From IMG/VR virus record IMGVR_UViG_3300028197_000779, positions 1 to 59,322 of that record: a DNA stretch of 59,322 nt; one strand, 5' to 3'. Below are positions 25,307 through 34,695 of the stretch, piece after piece. The position numbers were made by a program, and so were the translations under genes. A model generated the notes under the pieces. The model ran no database searches, was not told the origin of the DNA, and was given only the letters and a program-made list of their open reading frames with translations. Positions within the stretch are counted from its first letter, which is position 1; each line of letters starts with the position of its first letter. The DNA is from a virus.

Positions 25307-27535
25307 TTAAGGAGCAGCAGCGCCACCATCTTCAGTTGTAATCTTAGTCATGTTGACGACAGTGAGATCATCCGAAGGAGACTCAAAACCATTAACAACG
25401 TAACTTAGATCACCAGCAGAAGAATAGACGAGCAGATTCTGTCCTGGACCCACTACGATACCAGAATTCTTTTCTGTATCATTTGCTGCAATAGCATTAT
25501 CGTAGTAGAGATAATCTTCAGGATTATAAAGTCCTGTGGATCCTGTTTGCTCAGCGGCGCTAATAGTTGCTGCATTAAATGTTAGTGCAGCACCGCCACC
25601 GTTACCCAGTTGTGCATCATTGATCTGAATAGTTTCAGCAGCAGCGAAATCTTCACCACCATCAACAATAGTAATAGTTGCAGCACCAGACCCATCAACA
25701 ACTACAGTGAATTTTGCCTTAGCAATATTACCTGAAGAAGCAGTGGCATTTGCGGTCAGACTGGCATATGTGCCAGCAGAACGAGCAGCATCAGCAGCAC
25801 CAATAGTGTCAACAGACAGGATCTTACCACTGACTGCTTTAGCTATGACACGAGTGCCATTATTTAATGTAGGTGAATCAGGAAACTCAGTATTATCTGC
25901 GAATGCAGTAGATCCTTCACCCAAAGCAACCTTAAGGTGTGCTTTTGCAGGATCCCAATCCATCACATAACCATAAGGTCCAGCAACAACGCCACTTTGC
26001 TGCACAGTTTGAGTTACGTTGTTGACAGTGAAACTATCACCTGCAATCAGAGGCTCACCAGCAACATCATAGATAAAGACTTGCTCGTAAGAAGGGTCAG
26101 TTTGGACACTGATAGAGAAACCAATACCTGTTGTTACAGCAGGAGGACTACCAATAGTGCCATCTGCATATGCAAACAGTGAGATTCCAGTATTCTCATC
26201 GATAGCAATCGATGTGTATGCACCTGCTTGACCTGCAGTACCTACCTTACTAACACCCTGAGTAAATTCTGTGCCAGGAGTAGCGTCATTAGGACCCTCA
26301 ACGGCATCACCAGACAACTTCAGAGGATAGTTTGTATTGGAAGAATTACTTAAATCAAATTTATAGGTAAGGTCAATATTAAGTTGTAACTGACCGATAT
26401 AAACATGATCGGTAGCAGAAGATCCAGTTGAAGTAACAACATATTTATTTTCAATCAATGCACTACTGGTAGCCAAGAAATTAAGACCAGCAGAGGCATT
26501 AGATGTGGATCCAGTAATTGTCTCACCTTCTTGGAAGAAATTAACCAGATAGGTGCCGTTATCTGTCAGCAGAGTAACATTAACACCATCGTTATGATCA
26601 ACATCGGCAGTGCCGTATATGCCACGAGTCAGGGTAAGATCGTTGCCGTTAACCTGAGCAATAGTGCAAAGCTCGTTATCAATTAGGACAACACCACCAG
26701 ATACAAACCCAGTAGAGTCAGTAAGAGTTAGAGTTGCATCACCAGCAACATAAGTTGCACCCTCGTTAATAGTTGTAACAACAGCAGATGCAGACCATGC
26801 ATTAGATGCAAGACCAGCAGGAACTGTACGAGCAGTTGTGCCCAGTGCAGCGCGAGTAACAGTTACTCGATCAAAGTCTTCGTTAACACCAGATGCATCG
26901 ATAGTAACAACTTCAGCATCAGTGTCCGCTGGTTGCCCCAGAGTCACATACATGCCATCAGCAAGACCTGTTGTGCGGGAGAATGCCATGGTTGTAACAC
27001 CTGTGGCATAAGTAACGAATTCAAAATATGCACTTGCCGCGCTCCCACCACGATATACAGCAGTAAAGAGTGATCCACTTCCAGTTACAGTCTCACCACC
27101 TTGCAAGGTGCCAGCAGCAGAGTCTGCTATGAATGCAACAGTGGAGATTTCCTTCACCTGCGTATAGTAGGTGACCTCACCTGATGCCTTGAAAATATCA
27201 AGGATCTTACCAGTTGCGTTATTTGTAGTTGTAAATTGGGTGCCAGGAATAGCATCACCAAAGGTAAACCCAGGGTTTAATGTGAGTCTATATGCCGATA
27301 TGGGATTTCCCTTGGCAAATTTATAACTGGATGCCAATCCACCATTCTCGGATTCGGGTCCATCTAGGTGCAGCACCTGATCATAGTCTCTTAGTGCCAT
27401 CCGATAGGATGCACCACTACCAGACTGGTTGCACACACTAACAACTGTGCTGCCAGTTACAGTAGTAGGACAACGATAGAGGACCGTATTAGCGGTCGCT
27501 CCTGGTTTTTTAGCTGCGAGTCTTCCTGCTGTCAT
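25307..27535 (-). CDS. Virion structural protein, 742 aa
   Basis: Ala/Gly/Thr/Asn-rich beta protein made of similar short modules (for example TLTDSTGFVSGGVVLIDNELC followed by LTRGIYGTADVDHNDG), suggesting repeated domains along a fibre. N-terminus MTAGRLAAKKPGATANTVLY is typical of phage structural proteins that attach to a baseplate or neck. Function as fibre or appendage is inferred. Confidence 0.62.
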   Translation of the reverse strand: MTAGRLAAKKPGATANTVLYRCPTTVTGSTVVSVCNQSGSGASYRMALRDYDQVLHLDGPESENGGLASSYKFAKGNPISAYRLTLNPGFTFGDAIPGTQFTTTNNATGKILDIFKASGEVTYYTQVKEISTVAFIADSAAGTLQGGETVTGSGSLFTAVYRGGSAASAYFEFVTYATGVTTMAFSRTTGLADGMYVTLGQPADTDAEVVTIDASGVNEDFDRVTVTRAALGTTARTVPAGLASNAWSASAVVTTINEGATYVAGDATLTLTDSTGFVSGGVVLIDNELCTIAQVNGNDLTLTRGIYGTADVDHNDGVNVTLLTDNGTYLVNFFQEGETITGSTSNASAGLNFLATSSALIENKYVVTSTGSSATDHVYIGQLQLNIDLTYKFDLSNSSNTNYPLKLSGDAVEGPNDATPGTEFTQGVSKVGTAGQAGAYTSIAIDENTGISLFAYADGTIGSPPAVTTGIGFSISVQTDPSYEQVFIYDVAGEPLIAGDSFTVNNVTQTVQQSGVVAGPYGYVMDWDPAKAHLKVALGEGSTAFADNTEFPDSPTLNNGTRVIAKAVSGKILSVDTIGAADAARSAGTYASLTANATASSGNIAKAKFTVVVDGSGAATITIVDGGEDFAAAETIQINDAQLGNGGGAALTFNAATISAAEQTGSTGLYNPEDYLYYDNAIAANDTEKNSGIVVGPGQNLLVYSSAGDLSYVVNGFESPSDDLTVVNMTKITTEDGGAAAP

Positions 27536-27542
27536 TTGTTAA

Positions 27543-28880
27543 TTACCAACCTGCTTGGAAAAATGATTGTAGTCTTATTTGCCCACCCAACACAGGAGCG
27601 GCAAGTGCTCCACCGAAACTAATTGCAACATCACTAATGTTATTAGTAGATAGAAGTGTTGCATCAGCGTCAGGGAATTGAATGGAGCGAGCCCCAGTCA
27701 AATTGCTGGCATCAATAGTAATGATACCATTAACGTCTTCTGGGTTATTTATCTTCGCCAGTTCTAACGTTTTATTATAAAGAGTTTGTGTCTTCCTTTC
27801 AGCAACCAGCATGTTAGATGCTATGCCATTATTCAAAGGTGCTGCTGGATCGTCATCAGGAAAACTAAACACATAGGTTTGGTTATCTTCAATATTAGAG
27901 AGATCTAAAGAAATCTTTCTAGTATCATCGCCAACGTCAGCAAAAATTGCACCTTTGTAAATCTTATTACTAAGTGTCTGTGACGATGCTTCACCAACTG
28001 CCCTGATATTCATATCAGGGAAGGTCACCACACGATTATTACTTAATAGTGAAGAGTCAAAAATCACATATCTTGTGGGGGCATTCTCTTCATCTGCTGA
28101 GGGAGTGTTAGAGAATGTGGGGTTGACCATGTTTTTGTTGAAAACATTCTGGTCAGTGATGTCGTCCAACAAAGTAGACTGAGTATTAGCAGCACCAAAG
28201 TCAGGCAACTTGTAAGTGTGCTGACCAGGACTCTCCCAAGCGTCACATTCAAATTTTGCGATCTTATCAGTTGACGTAGATCCAGTAATCTGGAGCTCGC
28301 CGTCTTTAATAATGATCGTCTTGTTTGTGACAGTTTGGAAGGTGTCATTTGCCAGCAGAGTTGTGCTTGTGTTTGTACCTACGTTAGGTAGATCAAAACG
28401 ACGTGTGCCAGACTGGGTTGAGATTGTATCAACGTTAAATTGCACTCTCTTTGCAGGGTTTTGATCACCTTGCAAGAAGAATTGTGCATCGGTCTGAATG
28501 ATAGGACCATTAACAGTGAAAAATCCACTACCCTGTGGTGTAAGCTCCATGCTTGACGTTGCTGATGCACTGTCAACTGCACGGACGATCAGGGTAGAGG
28601 ATCCATCAGTATTTTCTCTTCGGGTATTATAAAGAGATGCTGATCCAAATGTAAGTCCAATCTCATTGATTGCAGACTGATATATCCCAGAATCTCGGTC
28701 CAGGTCAAACGCTAATCCTGGTGCTGTTGCGCTACCTGCGCTTACACCACGGAATAGCTGATTGACCTTTGCCTTGCGGTTTGGAATCAGAGGATCAGAG
28801 ATAACGATAGGCAGAATTGCCTCGCCAGTAACGAGGGCGTCTGCAATCGTATCTAATTGGGATATACGTTTAGTTGCCAC
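27543..28880 (-). CDS. Virion structural protein, fibre-like, 445 aa
   Basis: Starts MATKRISQLDTIADALVTGEAILPIV, a motif common in cyanophage fibre proteins (interaction with preceding components), followed by repeated segments of the form NTSTTLLANDTFQTVTNKT and TQSTLLDDITDQNVFNKNM. These internal repeats indicate a fibrous shaft. It has the best late promoter match in the window at 28908-28915. Confidence 0.65.
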   Translation of the reverse strand: MATKRISQLDTIADALVTGEAILPIVISDPLIPNRKAKVNQLFRGVSAGSATAPGLAFDLDRDSGIYQSAINEIGLTFGSASLYNTRRENTDGSSTLIVRAVDSASATSSMELTPQGSGFFTVNGPIIQTDAQFFLQGDQNPAKRVQFNVDTISTQSGTRRFDLPNVGTNTSTTLLANDTFQTVTNKTIIIKDGELQITGSTSTDKIAKFECDAWESPGQHTYKLPDFGAANTQSTLLDDITDQNVFNKNMVNPTFSNTPSADEENAPTRYVIFDSSLLSNNRVVTFPDMNIRAVGEASSQTLSNKIYKGAIFADVGDDTRKISLDLSNIEDNQTYVFSFPDDDPAAPLNNGIASNMLVAERKTQTLYNKTLELAKINNPEDVNGIITIDASNLTGARSIQFPDADATLLSTNNISDVAISFGGALAAPVLGGQIRLQSFFQAGW

Positions 28881-28906
28881 GAAATCTCAGCACAATTGCT
28901 ACACTT

Positions 28907-29584
28907 TTATTTATAACCGTTTTTCTCTAACCATTCATTTGTCATAGGAGTTGGTGGATATACTTCCCACATATTACCACCAGCACATGCTGCTAGGGCA
29001 TTCATAGTCATGTTTTCAGTCTTACCTGCCCACATTGCTTCCTTCTCCCACGGAATTGCTCCTGGTTGCAACATATATGTCCGCTTCACCATCTCTTGCC
29101 ACAACATTGGCACATCATCTTCAGGCATAATAATAGCAATCATACTATTATCAATCGTGCCTGCCATACAATCTTGAGCAGCGTGCCATCCTTCATGTCG
29201 CATTACAGACATCAATGTGCCAGGACGACCCATAAATGCCTTGTTTAAGAAGAAGTTATTACTCACAGTATGATAGACACCACGATGTCCTACTGGAAAA
29301 TACTTTTCATCAGCAAGATACACACCCACACCGATTTGATTCAGTGACATAAGCATATTATGAAATTCACCAGTAACACCAGTGAATTGTTCAGTGTTAT
29401 CATACTCCGATGAGATGTCAAGCATAGAAAATACTTCCTTCACATCATCAGTACACTCTTGAAGGAGCATACATCCCATAGAATGGGTAGTAAAGTATTC
29501 ACTATCCTTAAGTGGGTCTGCCTTTAAAGGCAACGTTGCCAGTCCTAGCAGTGCTCCTGCCAGTAATACATTGCGAAATTTCAT
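28907..29584 (-). CDS. Predicted secreted zinc metalloprotease-like protein
   Basis: 225 residues. Residues 1-22 form a signal peptide (MKFRNVLLAGALLGLATLPL, cleavage probable after KA). The motif H130-E-G-W-H134 in VMRHEGWHAAQDC is the HExxH zinc site of zincin peptidases; cysteines at 38, 44 and 139 may form disulfides in the periplasm. Exported phage peptidases could modify the cell envelope at lysis or during superinfection. A third zinc ligand is not obvious, so a non-catalytic metal-binding role remains possible. Confidence 0.65.
   Translation of the reverse strand: MKFRNVLLAGALLGLATLPLKADPLKDSEYFTTHSMGCMLLQECTDDVKEVFSMLDISSEYDNTEQFTGVTGEFHNMLMSLNQIGVGVYLADEKYFPVGHRGVYHTVSNNFFLNKAFMGRPGTLMSVMRHEGWHAAQDCMAGTIDNSMIAIIMPEDDVPMLWQEMVKRTYMLQPGAIPWEKEAMWAGKTENMTMNALAACAGGNMWEVYPPTPMTNEWLEKNGYK
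28908..28915 (-). promoter_or_regulatory. T4-type late promoter box, perfect consensus
   Basis: TATAAATA on the minus strand, about 28 bases before the ATG at 28880. It lies across the C-terminal end of the secreted HExxH gene. Confidence 0.72.
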
Positions 29585-29907
29585 ACTAATACTCGGTTTA
29601 ATTTACCATCGATAAAATGAAGCATCATCCTAGGAAAGGGTGCCCAATGCACATTCCAAACTGCAGGATAGATTTCAATACTTTTCGTAACAAAATAAGG
29701 TTTTACCTTACCATGCAAACCGTTGGACACATAACCTTTAGGATCTTCTCTTGAAAAATCCTGAGTTTCTGTGTAATCAACTTCCCATAAGCGCCCTCTA
29801 GGATCTAAGAAAAATGTATATGCCCACCCGTCAAGATCTTTTGTTTGCAGAGATTTTTTGAAAAATCCTGCACCAAGATCATAATAACATAGGATGGTAT
29901 CATACAT
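29581..29907 (-). CDS. Conserved hypothetical protein, 108 aa
   Basis: Starts MYDTILCYYDLGAGFFKKSL, with aromatic-rich strands and a C-terminal PRMMLHFIDGKLNRVLV. Overlaps the secreted protein by ATGA, so the two are coupled. Pattern seen in several cyanophages as far as I recall; no function known. Confidence 0.6.
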   Translation of the reverse strand: MYDTILCYYDLGAGFFKKSLQTKDLDGWAYTFFLDPRGRLWEVDYTETQDFSREDPKGYVSNGLHGKVKPYFVTKSIEIYPAVWNVHWAPFPRMMLHFIDGKLNRVLV

Positions 29908-29917
29908 TATAAAATCC

Positions 29918-30403
29918 TCAAGAAAAACTTAATGTTGCCCTCGGTCCTAATACCGAGGGCTCATGATAGACATATTTAGGTATATACAATATATCGCCTG
30001 GCTCCATTAAAATTTCACCAAGACCATCTACAGTATAACTTATATCTCCAATAACTGGCACAATCATTACATCTACTTCATCATTGTGCCTACCAAAGGT
30101 GCTAGATCCACCACAAAGTGAGACATATTGGTGAAAATCTTTCATATTATAATTGATTTTCATATGCTCTGCGAGGGGACGCATACTCCATGGAGTATAA
30201 CTTCCTTCACACACCATAGTATTCATTACACCTCTGTGTAGGATGACATTTTCTGATTCGTTAAGAATTTCTTCAGGTTTGACTTTTGGTGCAATCACCG
30301 TGAAAGTTTTTTGTGCCCTATCATATTCTAACTTGTCAAATACATCTTCCCAAGTGATGTTACTTACATCAACTTTTCTTTTTGATAGATACGCTTGAGT
30401 CAT
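29918..30403 (-). CDS. JmjC/cupin-type oxygenase-like protein
   Basis: 161 residues. FGRHNDEVDVMIVPVIG gives H106-x-D108, and PGDILYIPKYVYHEP supplies H147, the same ligand layout as the JmjC-type protein at 10201-10896 though much shorter. This is probably a minimal cupin dioxygenase; the 2-oxoglutarate anchor is not certain. Downstream of small genes 30369-31381 in one operon. Confidence 0.72.
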   Translation of the reverse strand: MTQAYLSKRKVDVSNITWEDVFDKLEYDRAQKTFTVIAPKVKPEEILNESENVILHRGVMNTMVCEGSYTPWSMRPLAEHMKINYNMKDFHQYVSLCGGSSTFGRHNDEVDVMIVPVIGDISYTVDGLGEILMEPGDILYIPKYVYHEPSVLGPRATLSFS

Positions 30404-30491
30404 AGAGTTTTTTGACTGCTTTAACTACAGCGGGAGTTTCTTCCCATTCCCAGGTGTCTCCACTCTTTGAAATGAATTGTTTCTTAGGCAT
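30369..30491 (-). CDS. Micro-protein, 40 aa
   Basis: MPKKQFISKSGDTWEWEETP and a lysine-rich C-terminus (VKKLYDSSVSIKKKS). It begins in the stop codon of the upstream gene (AATGCCTAA) and overlaps the oxygenase start in another frame by 35 bases. The WEWEETPAV stretch recurs in small cyanophage proteins. Function unknown. Confidence 0.5.
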   Translation of the reverse strand: MPKKQFISKSGDTWEWEETPAVVKAVKKLYDSSVSIKKKS

Positions 30492-30687
30492 TTTTCTCCT
30501 CCTTTTTTGTTTTGAAGTAGAGTTTATAATACCTCTTCTTCATTTCATTAATGGTGTCCATGTCTTCCTTGAATCCCATATATTTGAGATGTTGGGATGT
30601 ACCTTCCATCTCACTAATAAGGAGTAAAAGACCTACCGCTGTGATAGATCTTCCACCAAAGTCATATTTAGTCAGGGACTTCCTCAT
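30484..30687 (-). CDS. Hypothetical basic protein, 67 aa
   Basis: Start taken at ATGAGGAAGTCC (MRKSLTKYDFGGRSITAVG), in the end of the upstream gene; a longer start at 30705 is unlikely. Lys-rich helical C-terminus (MKKRYYKLYFKTKKEEK). May bind nucleic acid; unproven. Confidence 0.55.
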   Translation of the reverse strand: MRKSLTKYDFGGRSITAVGLLLLISEMEGTSQHLKYMGFKEDMDTINEMKKRYYKLYFKTKKEEKNA

Positions 30688-30940
30688 AATTTTCAATCCA
30701 ATCACTTAGATCAAACAAGATAGGATGACATCCTTCCATCACCAGATAATCTGATGACGTGTATAGATCATCCAACGTATATTCTCGTGCAGTATCTGCA
30801 TCCAGTGTGACTTCTTCTAATTCAGTCATAAACTTCGGCAGCTCTTCAAATGTAAACGGCATACCCTGGATGAAATACATCTGGACTATACCTATGTCTT
30901 TCAAATGATGAAACGAGCTTGTGATCCGAATCTTATTCAT
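30668..30940 (-). CDS. Hypothetical acidic protein, 90 aa
   Basis: MNKIRITSSFHHLKDIGIVQ start and acidic helical remainder. One base after the Phd-like gene and overlapping the next gene by 20 bases. Downstream of an antitoxin-like gene, it is the only toxin-position candidate, but its acidic composition does not resemble known Doc/RelE toxins. Confidence 0.5.
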   Translation of the reverse strand: MNKIRITSSFHHLKDIGIVQMYFIQGMPFTFEELPKFMTELEEVTLDADTAREYTLDDLYTSSDYLVMEGCHPILFDLSDWIENYEEVPD

Positions 30941-30941
30941 T

Positions 30942-31190
30942 TTAGAAGTTCTGCGTCATTTCTCCTAGTGACTCTGCAACGTATGCACCGACCGCAGCAG
31001 GATCAGGCACAAATTCTTCAGGGTCTGGAATATTTATCTCAGATCCCTTATCTCTAGTAACAATAGGCGTCAACATACAAACTCCACCATCATGGGTGAT
31101 TTTGATAGTGTGACCTCTCTCAACTAGAGAAAATACGAATTCAAAATTTGCTTCAACTTCGGCACAGGATAATGCAATAATACTATTCAT
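30942..31190 (-). CDS. Phd/YefM-like antitoxin-type protein
   Basis: 82 residues. The first 45 (SCAEVEANFEFVFSLVERG, HTIKITHDGGVCMLTPI) follow the Phd/YefM pattern: an N-terminal helix with A-x-F, then a two-strand hairpin ending in a hydrophobic PI. Phd proteins bind operator DNA and neutralise a toxin. No convincing toxin gene is adjacent, so it could regulate transcription or counter a host toxin. The resemblance is from pattern only. Confidence 0.45.
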   Translation of the reverse strand: MNSIIALSCAEVEANFEFVFSLVERGHTIKITHDGGVCMLTPIVTRDKGSEINIPDPEEFVPDPAAVGAYVAESLGEMTQNF

Positions 31191-31381
31191 GCTAGGTAAG
31201 TGATTAGATCTGTTGGAAGGTTTTCATTAAAGGAAACTATCGTTTCCTGAAATCCCTCGGCACCTTCTTCATCAAACTTCCATTTGATCAACTCGTCCAC
31301 ACCCTCATTGTCCATCATTCGGATGGTGCGTTGAGAGATGTTGACCCAGATGTGCTCAAGGTAGGTTTCGTCGGTGGGCAT
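31187..31381 (-). CDS. Hypothetical acidic protein, 64 aa
   Basis: MPTDETYLEHIWVNISQRTI; acidic helical protein overlapping the Phd-like gene by ATGA. First gene of the small run 31381-29918. No motif recognised. Confidence 0.55.
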   Translation of the reverse strand: MPTDETYLEHIWVNISQRTIRMMDNEGVDELIKWKFDEEGAEGFQETIVSFNENLPTDLITYLA

Positions 31382-31412
31382 GGAAGCATGATGAAGACTT
31401 CCATATCATACA

Positions 31413-34193
31413 TCAATTTAGCAGTAATGGCAAGCCATAGACCTGATGGGGTCCGAGTCCGCAACCAGTTGCCATGTAACCTGTGCCAACACCTGTATGG
31501 ATAAGACCAGTGGCAACCTGATTCAGCAGGGCACCCGTGGGCACAAACTCAGCGATCACACCAGTGGGAGATGCAATGAAGGTTGAGTGGACACCTGCAG
31601 TAGATCCCATGATGATATCATTCATAGATGCAGGCATCGATGTACCTAAGCAGATCCTAGTCTGTGTTGGTGGCGCAAGACCAGGGATAGGAAGGTCAGT
31701 AGTGATATCAATGATAGCACCATTTACAAAGGTGAATTGACCAGACAATGCTTTGAGTGGGTTGAATACTGCAACGATCTCAAATCTACCACTGTTGAGG
31801 AAGGAAGAGATCCAGTTTGCTTCATTAGTGATCTCACCAGATGCCACGTTTTCAATCGTATTTGCTTCAGTCTTAATAGTCTGAGAGTTAAATGCTAGTG
31901 AGTTAATTGCAGTGATCTTAACCTTGGCACCCTGAATACTAACATCGCCAGTGTATGCAATGTCATGATCACCCTCTTTACGAGATGCAGACTTCTGCTC
32001 TTGGGTATCTTCCAACTTACCAGACAGTTGACTACCCCATGACACTCTACCCTGATCATCTGCCTCAGGATGGAAAGGAATCTCATCAACAGGATAGAAG
32101 TGACCACCAGGCAATGCCTTGAAATATTGATCACGCTCAGTCTGCTGAATATGGACCATGTTGTAAGAGTTATTATTGTTATTCTTCTTCCTCCTAGTAG
32201 AAGACTTATCAGCACCACCAGTGTCTAACCTAGAAGTAACATCTGTTTCTGCTTTAGAGATTCTAGTTGACTTTTTACCAGTAGCAATGATATTACCGTC
32301 TTCATCTCTCGTGACATTAGCACGTTGAGTTGATTTAATTGCCTGAGCATCAAGGTCACTCTTTGCCTCAACCTTATTTGCCTTCTTACTTGATCCCTTA
32401 GACTTTGCTTGAGGACCCTGAGATGCGTTGTCATTCTTAGCACCTGTCACTTCCTCGTGATAGTTACCCATGACCTTCAGATAGAAGTCACCCTCAACTG
32501 TCAGCACATAGTTACCTTTAATGGTCTCACACTTATCCTTAGCAACGATCTTAGTTTCGTTGTTAGGGACATTCTTGTGAGTATTACCATGAGCATCTTG
32601 GAAGTCTGTAACACCACCAGGACCTTGAGTAATCTGCTTCTCAATGCCAGGTGTTGCATCATTGATGACCTTAGCACCATTTAGATGGGAAACTACCTCC
32701 ATGAGGTTTGTATTGATGCCAGTAAACATCCTATCGATGTAACTACCACCTCCACCTTTACCAGTGACACCATCATCAAAACTAGAGAATGGTGTGCCAA
32801 CGATTGCTTCATTGATGTTACCACATTCCGTGGTCCCGATCAACGGATACCACGCCTTTGATTTCGGTCGTTTAATCTTCCTCCCGCAATCTTTCTGGAA
32901 GAACATCGACAAGAGGGCAAAGAGGAGTTTGATTAAACCCGCCCAGTTAAGAGTGGTGAAGTCAAACTCAAAGATTGATGTTACTGCATCTCCAAATGCC
33001 CTTGCTTGTCCAGCAATACCCTTTGCCATATCAACAGCAGCAATCACATCTCCAGCAATATCTTTGACACGATTCATTGTCTTGGTGATACCACTAAGGA
33101 TACGGTTAGTAACACCCTTAACAGCAGAGTCAACGCCCTTAAGTTTATCAGCAACCTTATCTACAATCTGCGTCGCTATATTATTAGCGAACGCAGAGAC
33201 ATCCGATATTGCGGCTTGCACTAGCCCCAACCACATCGGTTTCTTCATGCAGAAGATGTCAAAGATCATGTTGAGAAACATCATGATTGTGTTGATCACA
33301 ACCAGAGGGACGAAACTGGAGATGATTTGCACAATCTTACCGACAACCTCAGCAATGAGTTTGGCAAGCATTTCTTTCAATGGTGCAAGAATACCAGCGA
33401 TACCACCAGCAAGGAAATTCATGATCTTACCCATGTGCTCCATCACCTTATCGCCTGCAACCTTCTTACCCGTTGCAAGAGAGATGAATCCACCAGGACC
33501 ACTAGCAAGAGTTGCTGCCATGTTACCGAGCTCAGTCAACTGACGCTCTAGATCGATCTGGAATCCTTCACCAGCAGGACCTGCAACACCATCAGCAATC
33601 GATTGCTTCTCTACAGGAGGTTTAGTAGGATTAGTAACAGAGTTACCAGGCAGAGTTTCTTCAGCAGCAGAGATAACTCCGCGAGACTCTTCACCACCTG
33701 GAGTCCCAGGTTGAGTGGGTGTTTGTGTCTGGACCTTAGGATATGGGTTACCATCATTCCTTTCATTACCTGCTAAGTCTTTCTTCTGTGGAGTCTCGGT
33801 CTTCAACTCTTCTGCAACGGTACCATCGGCAGTAGTTGTTTTCTTCTTAGGATCTTCTTTTACTTGGAATCCACGGAATGCACCCATGACAATAGGCAAC
33901 TGTGCCTCATCACCATCAAGGAAGAATCCCATGACCCATGCGCCAGGCTGCAATCCACAGGTTGTGCCAGCACCTTTAGTCTGTGCATGATCTGTTGGCA
34001 ACAGCACCTGTGCCCAGGGCAGCACCTTTGTAGGCATCTCTTTCGTGTATGCCTGCTTTGCCTTGTGTCCCGTATACCAACCAAGAATACGCACTTGGAC
34101 ACGACCGATCTCAGAGGGGTCCTTGATATTCTCAACTTCCCCGATCCACCAAGTGTATCCGTCCCGTCCTAGGTAATCAGTGCGTTCTCTCAT
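31413..34193 (-). CDS. 5: Baseplate central spike gp5-like protein
   Basis: 926 residues. The N-terminal 110 residues form a gp5-type OB-fold (GYTWWIGEVENIKDP, GRVQVRILGWYTG, GAWVMGFFLDGDEAQLPIVMG) as in T4 gp5/VgrG. The middle is long and hydrophobic (residues about 240-450) instead of the T4 lysozyme domain. The C-terminal part has the repeated strands of a VgrG-like beta-helix needle (GNYVLTVEGDFYLKVMGNYHEEVTG region). Role: membrane-piercing spike at the baseplate hub, bound to gp27-like hub. The missing lysozyme is probably replaced by the hydrolases in the 1202-aa protein at 39453. Confidence 0.82.
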   Translation of the reverse strand: MRERTDYLGRDGYTWWIGEVENIKDPSEIGRVQVRILGWYTGHKAKQAYTKEMPTKVLPWAQVLLPTDHAQTKGAGTTCGLQPGAWVMGFFLDGDEAQLPIVMGAFRGFQVKEDPKKKTTTADGTVAEELKTETPQKKDLAGNERNDGNPYPKVQTQTPTQPGTPGGEESRGVISAAEETLPGNSVTNPTKPPVEKQSIADGVAGPAGEGFQIDLERQLTELGNMAATLASGPGGFISLATGKKVAGDKVMEHMGKIMNFLAGGIAGILAPLKEMLAKLIAEVVGKIVQIISSFVPLVVINTIMMFLNMIFDIFCMKKPMWLGLVQAAISDVSAFANNIATQIVDKVADKLKGVDSAVKGVTNRILSGITKTMNRVKDIAGDVIAAVDMAKGIAGQARAFGDAVTSIFEFDFTTLNWAGLIKLLFALLSMFFQKDCGRKIKRPKSKAWYPLIGTTECGNINEAIVGTPFSSFDDGVTGKGGGGSYIDRMFTGINTNLMEVVSHLNGAKVINDATPGIEKQITQGPGGVTDFQDAHGNTHKNVPNNETKIVAKDKCETIKGNYVLTVEGDFYLKVMGNYHEEVTGAKNDNASQGPQAKSKGSSKKANKVEAKSDLDAQAIKSTQRANVTRDEDGNIIATGKKSTRISKAETDVTSRLDTGGADKSSTRRKKNNNNNSYNMVHIQQTERDQYFKALPGGHFYPVDEIPFHPEADDQGRVSWGSQLSGKLEDTQEQKSASRKEGDHDIAYTGDVSIQGAKVKITAINSLAFNSQTIKTEANTIENVASGEITNEANWISSFLNSGRFEIVAVFNPLKALSGQFTFVNGAIIDITTDLPIPGLAPPTQTRICLGTSMPASMNDIIMGSTAGVHSTFIASPTGVIAEFVPTGALLNQVATGLIHTGVGTGYMATGCGLGPHQVYGLPLLLN

Positions 34194-34214
34194 TTGAATA
34201 ATAATTCTATGTGA

Positions 34215-34682
34215 TTATTTATCGAGTAATACGAATTGGAATTCTCCTTCCTCTTCAGGTTTACCCCATGCTTGTTTATCAGTTTCAGTATCCCATCCCT
34301 GATCTAAGGATCTATAATCTAATCCATTGAATCGGATCCTAGACTTAATCAAAAATTTACCTACCTGACAGAAACCATCAGGAATTCCTGTCCACCATTT
34401 ACCATCCCAAGTCCATATGAAAGGACAACTGTCCTCTGTGCTCAAGTAATTATAGATATCTGTCTTAACAGTATCCTCAGTTAACTCGGTGATCCTATAC
34501 CTTAACCAATTATATGGTGCTTTCTCACCTTTATACTTGTACCAGGACTTGGATTCAAAAATTCCAGATGATGTTTGCCAAATCCTGATATCTATCTGTG
34601 GCCATTGAGAGGGATTACTCTGTGCCTGCAGTTTATTACGATAATGCCCGTATAAGAGCTCTTCAAAGTTATTCATTTTCAA
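34215..34682 (-). CDS. cpeT: CpeT-like phycobiliprotein lyase
   Basis: 155 residues. The N-terminal NKLQAQSNPSQWPQIDIRIW matches the CpcT/CpeT pattern (SN..QAQ.NP..F..I), and the C-terminal SLDQGWDTETDKQAWG matches the family's S.D.G.D..T..Q.WG box. CpeT lyases attach bilin chromophores to phycobiliproteins. Cyanophages carry this gene as an auxiliary metabolic gene, presumably to sustain or reshape light harvesting. It has its own near-perfect sigma70 promoter despite sitting among late structural genes. Confidence 0.85.
   Translation of the reverse strand: MKMNNFEELLYGHYRNKLQAQSNPSQWPQIDIRIWQTSSGIFESKSWYKYKGEKAPYNWLRYRITELTEDTVKTDIYNYLSTEDSCPFIWTWDGKWWTGIPDGFCQVGKFLIKSRIRFNGLDYRSLDQGWDTETDKQAWGKPEEEGEFQFVLLDK
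34216..34223 (-). promoter_or_regulatory. T4-type late promoter box
   Basis: GATAAATA on the minus strand, about 23 bases before the gp5 ATG at 34193 and overlapping the cpeT stop region. Confidence 0.65.
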
Positions 34683-34695
34683 CCCTTACATGGTT

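Noticed and set aside
32764-33543. 259-codon open frame on the plus strand
   Set aside because: Antisense to gp5; no start signal or domain.
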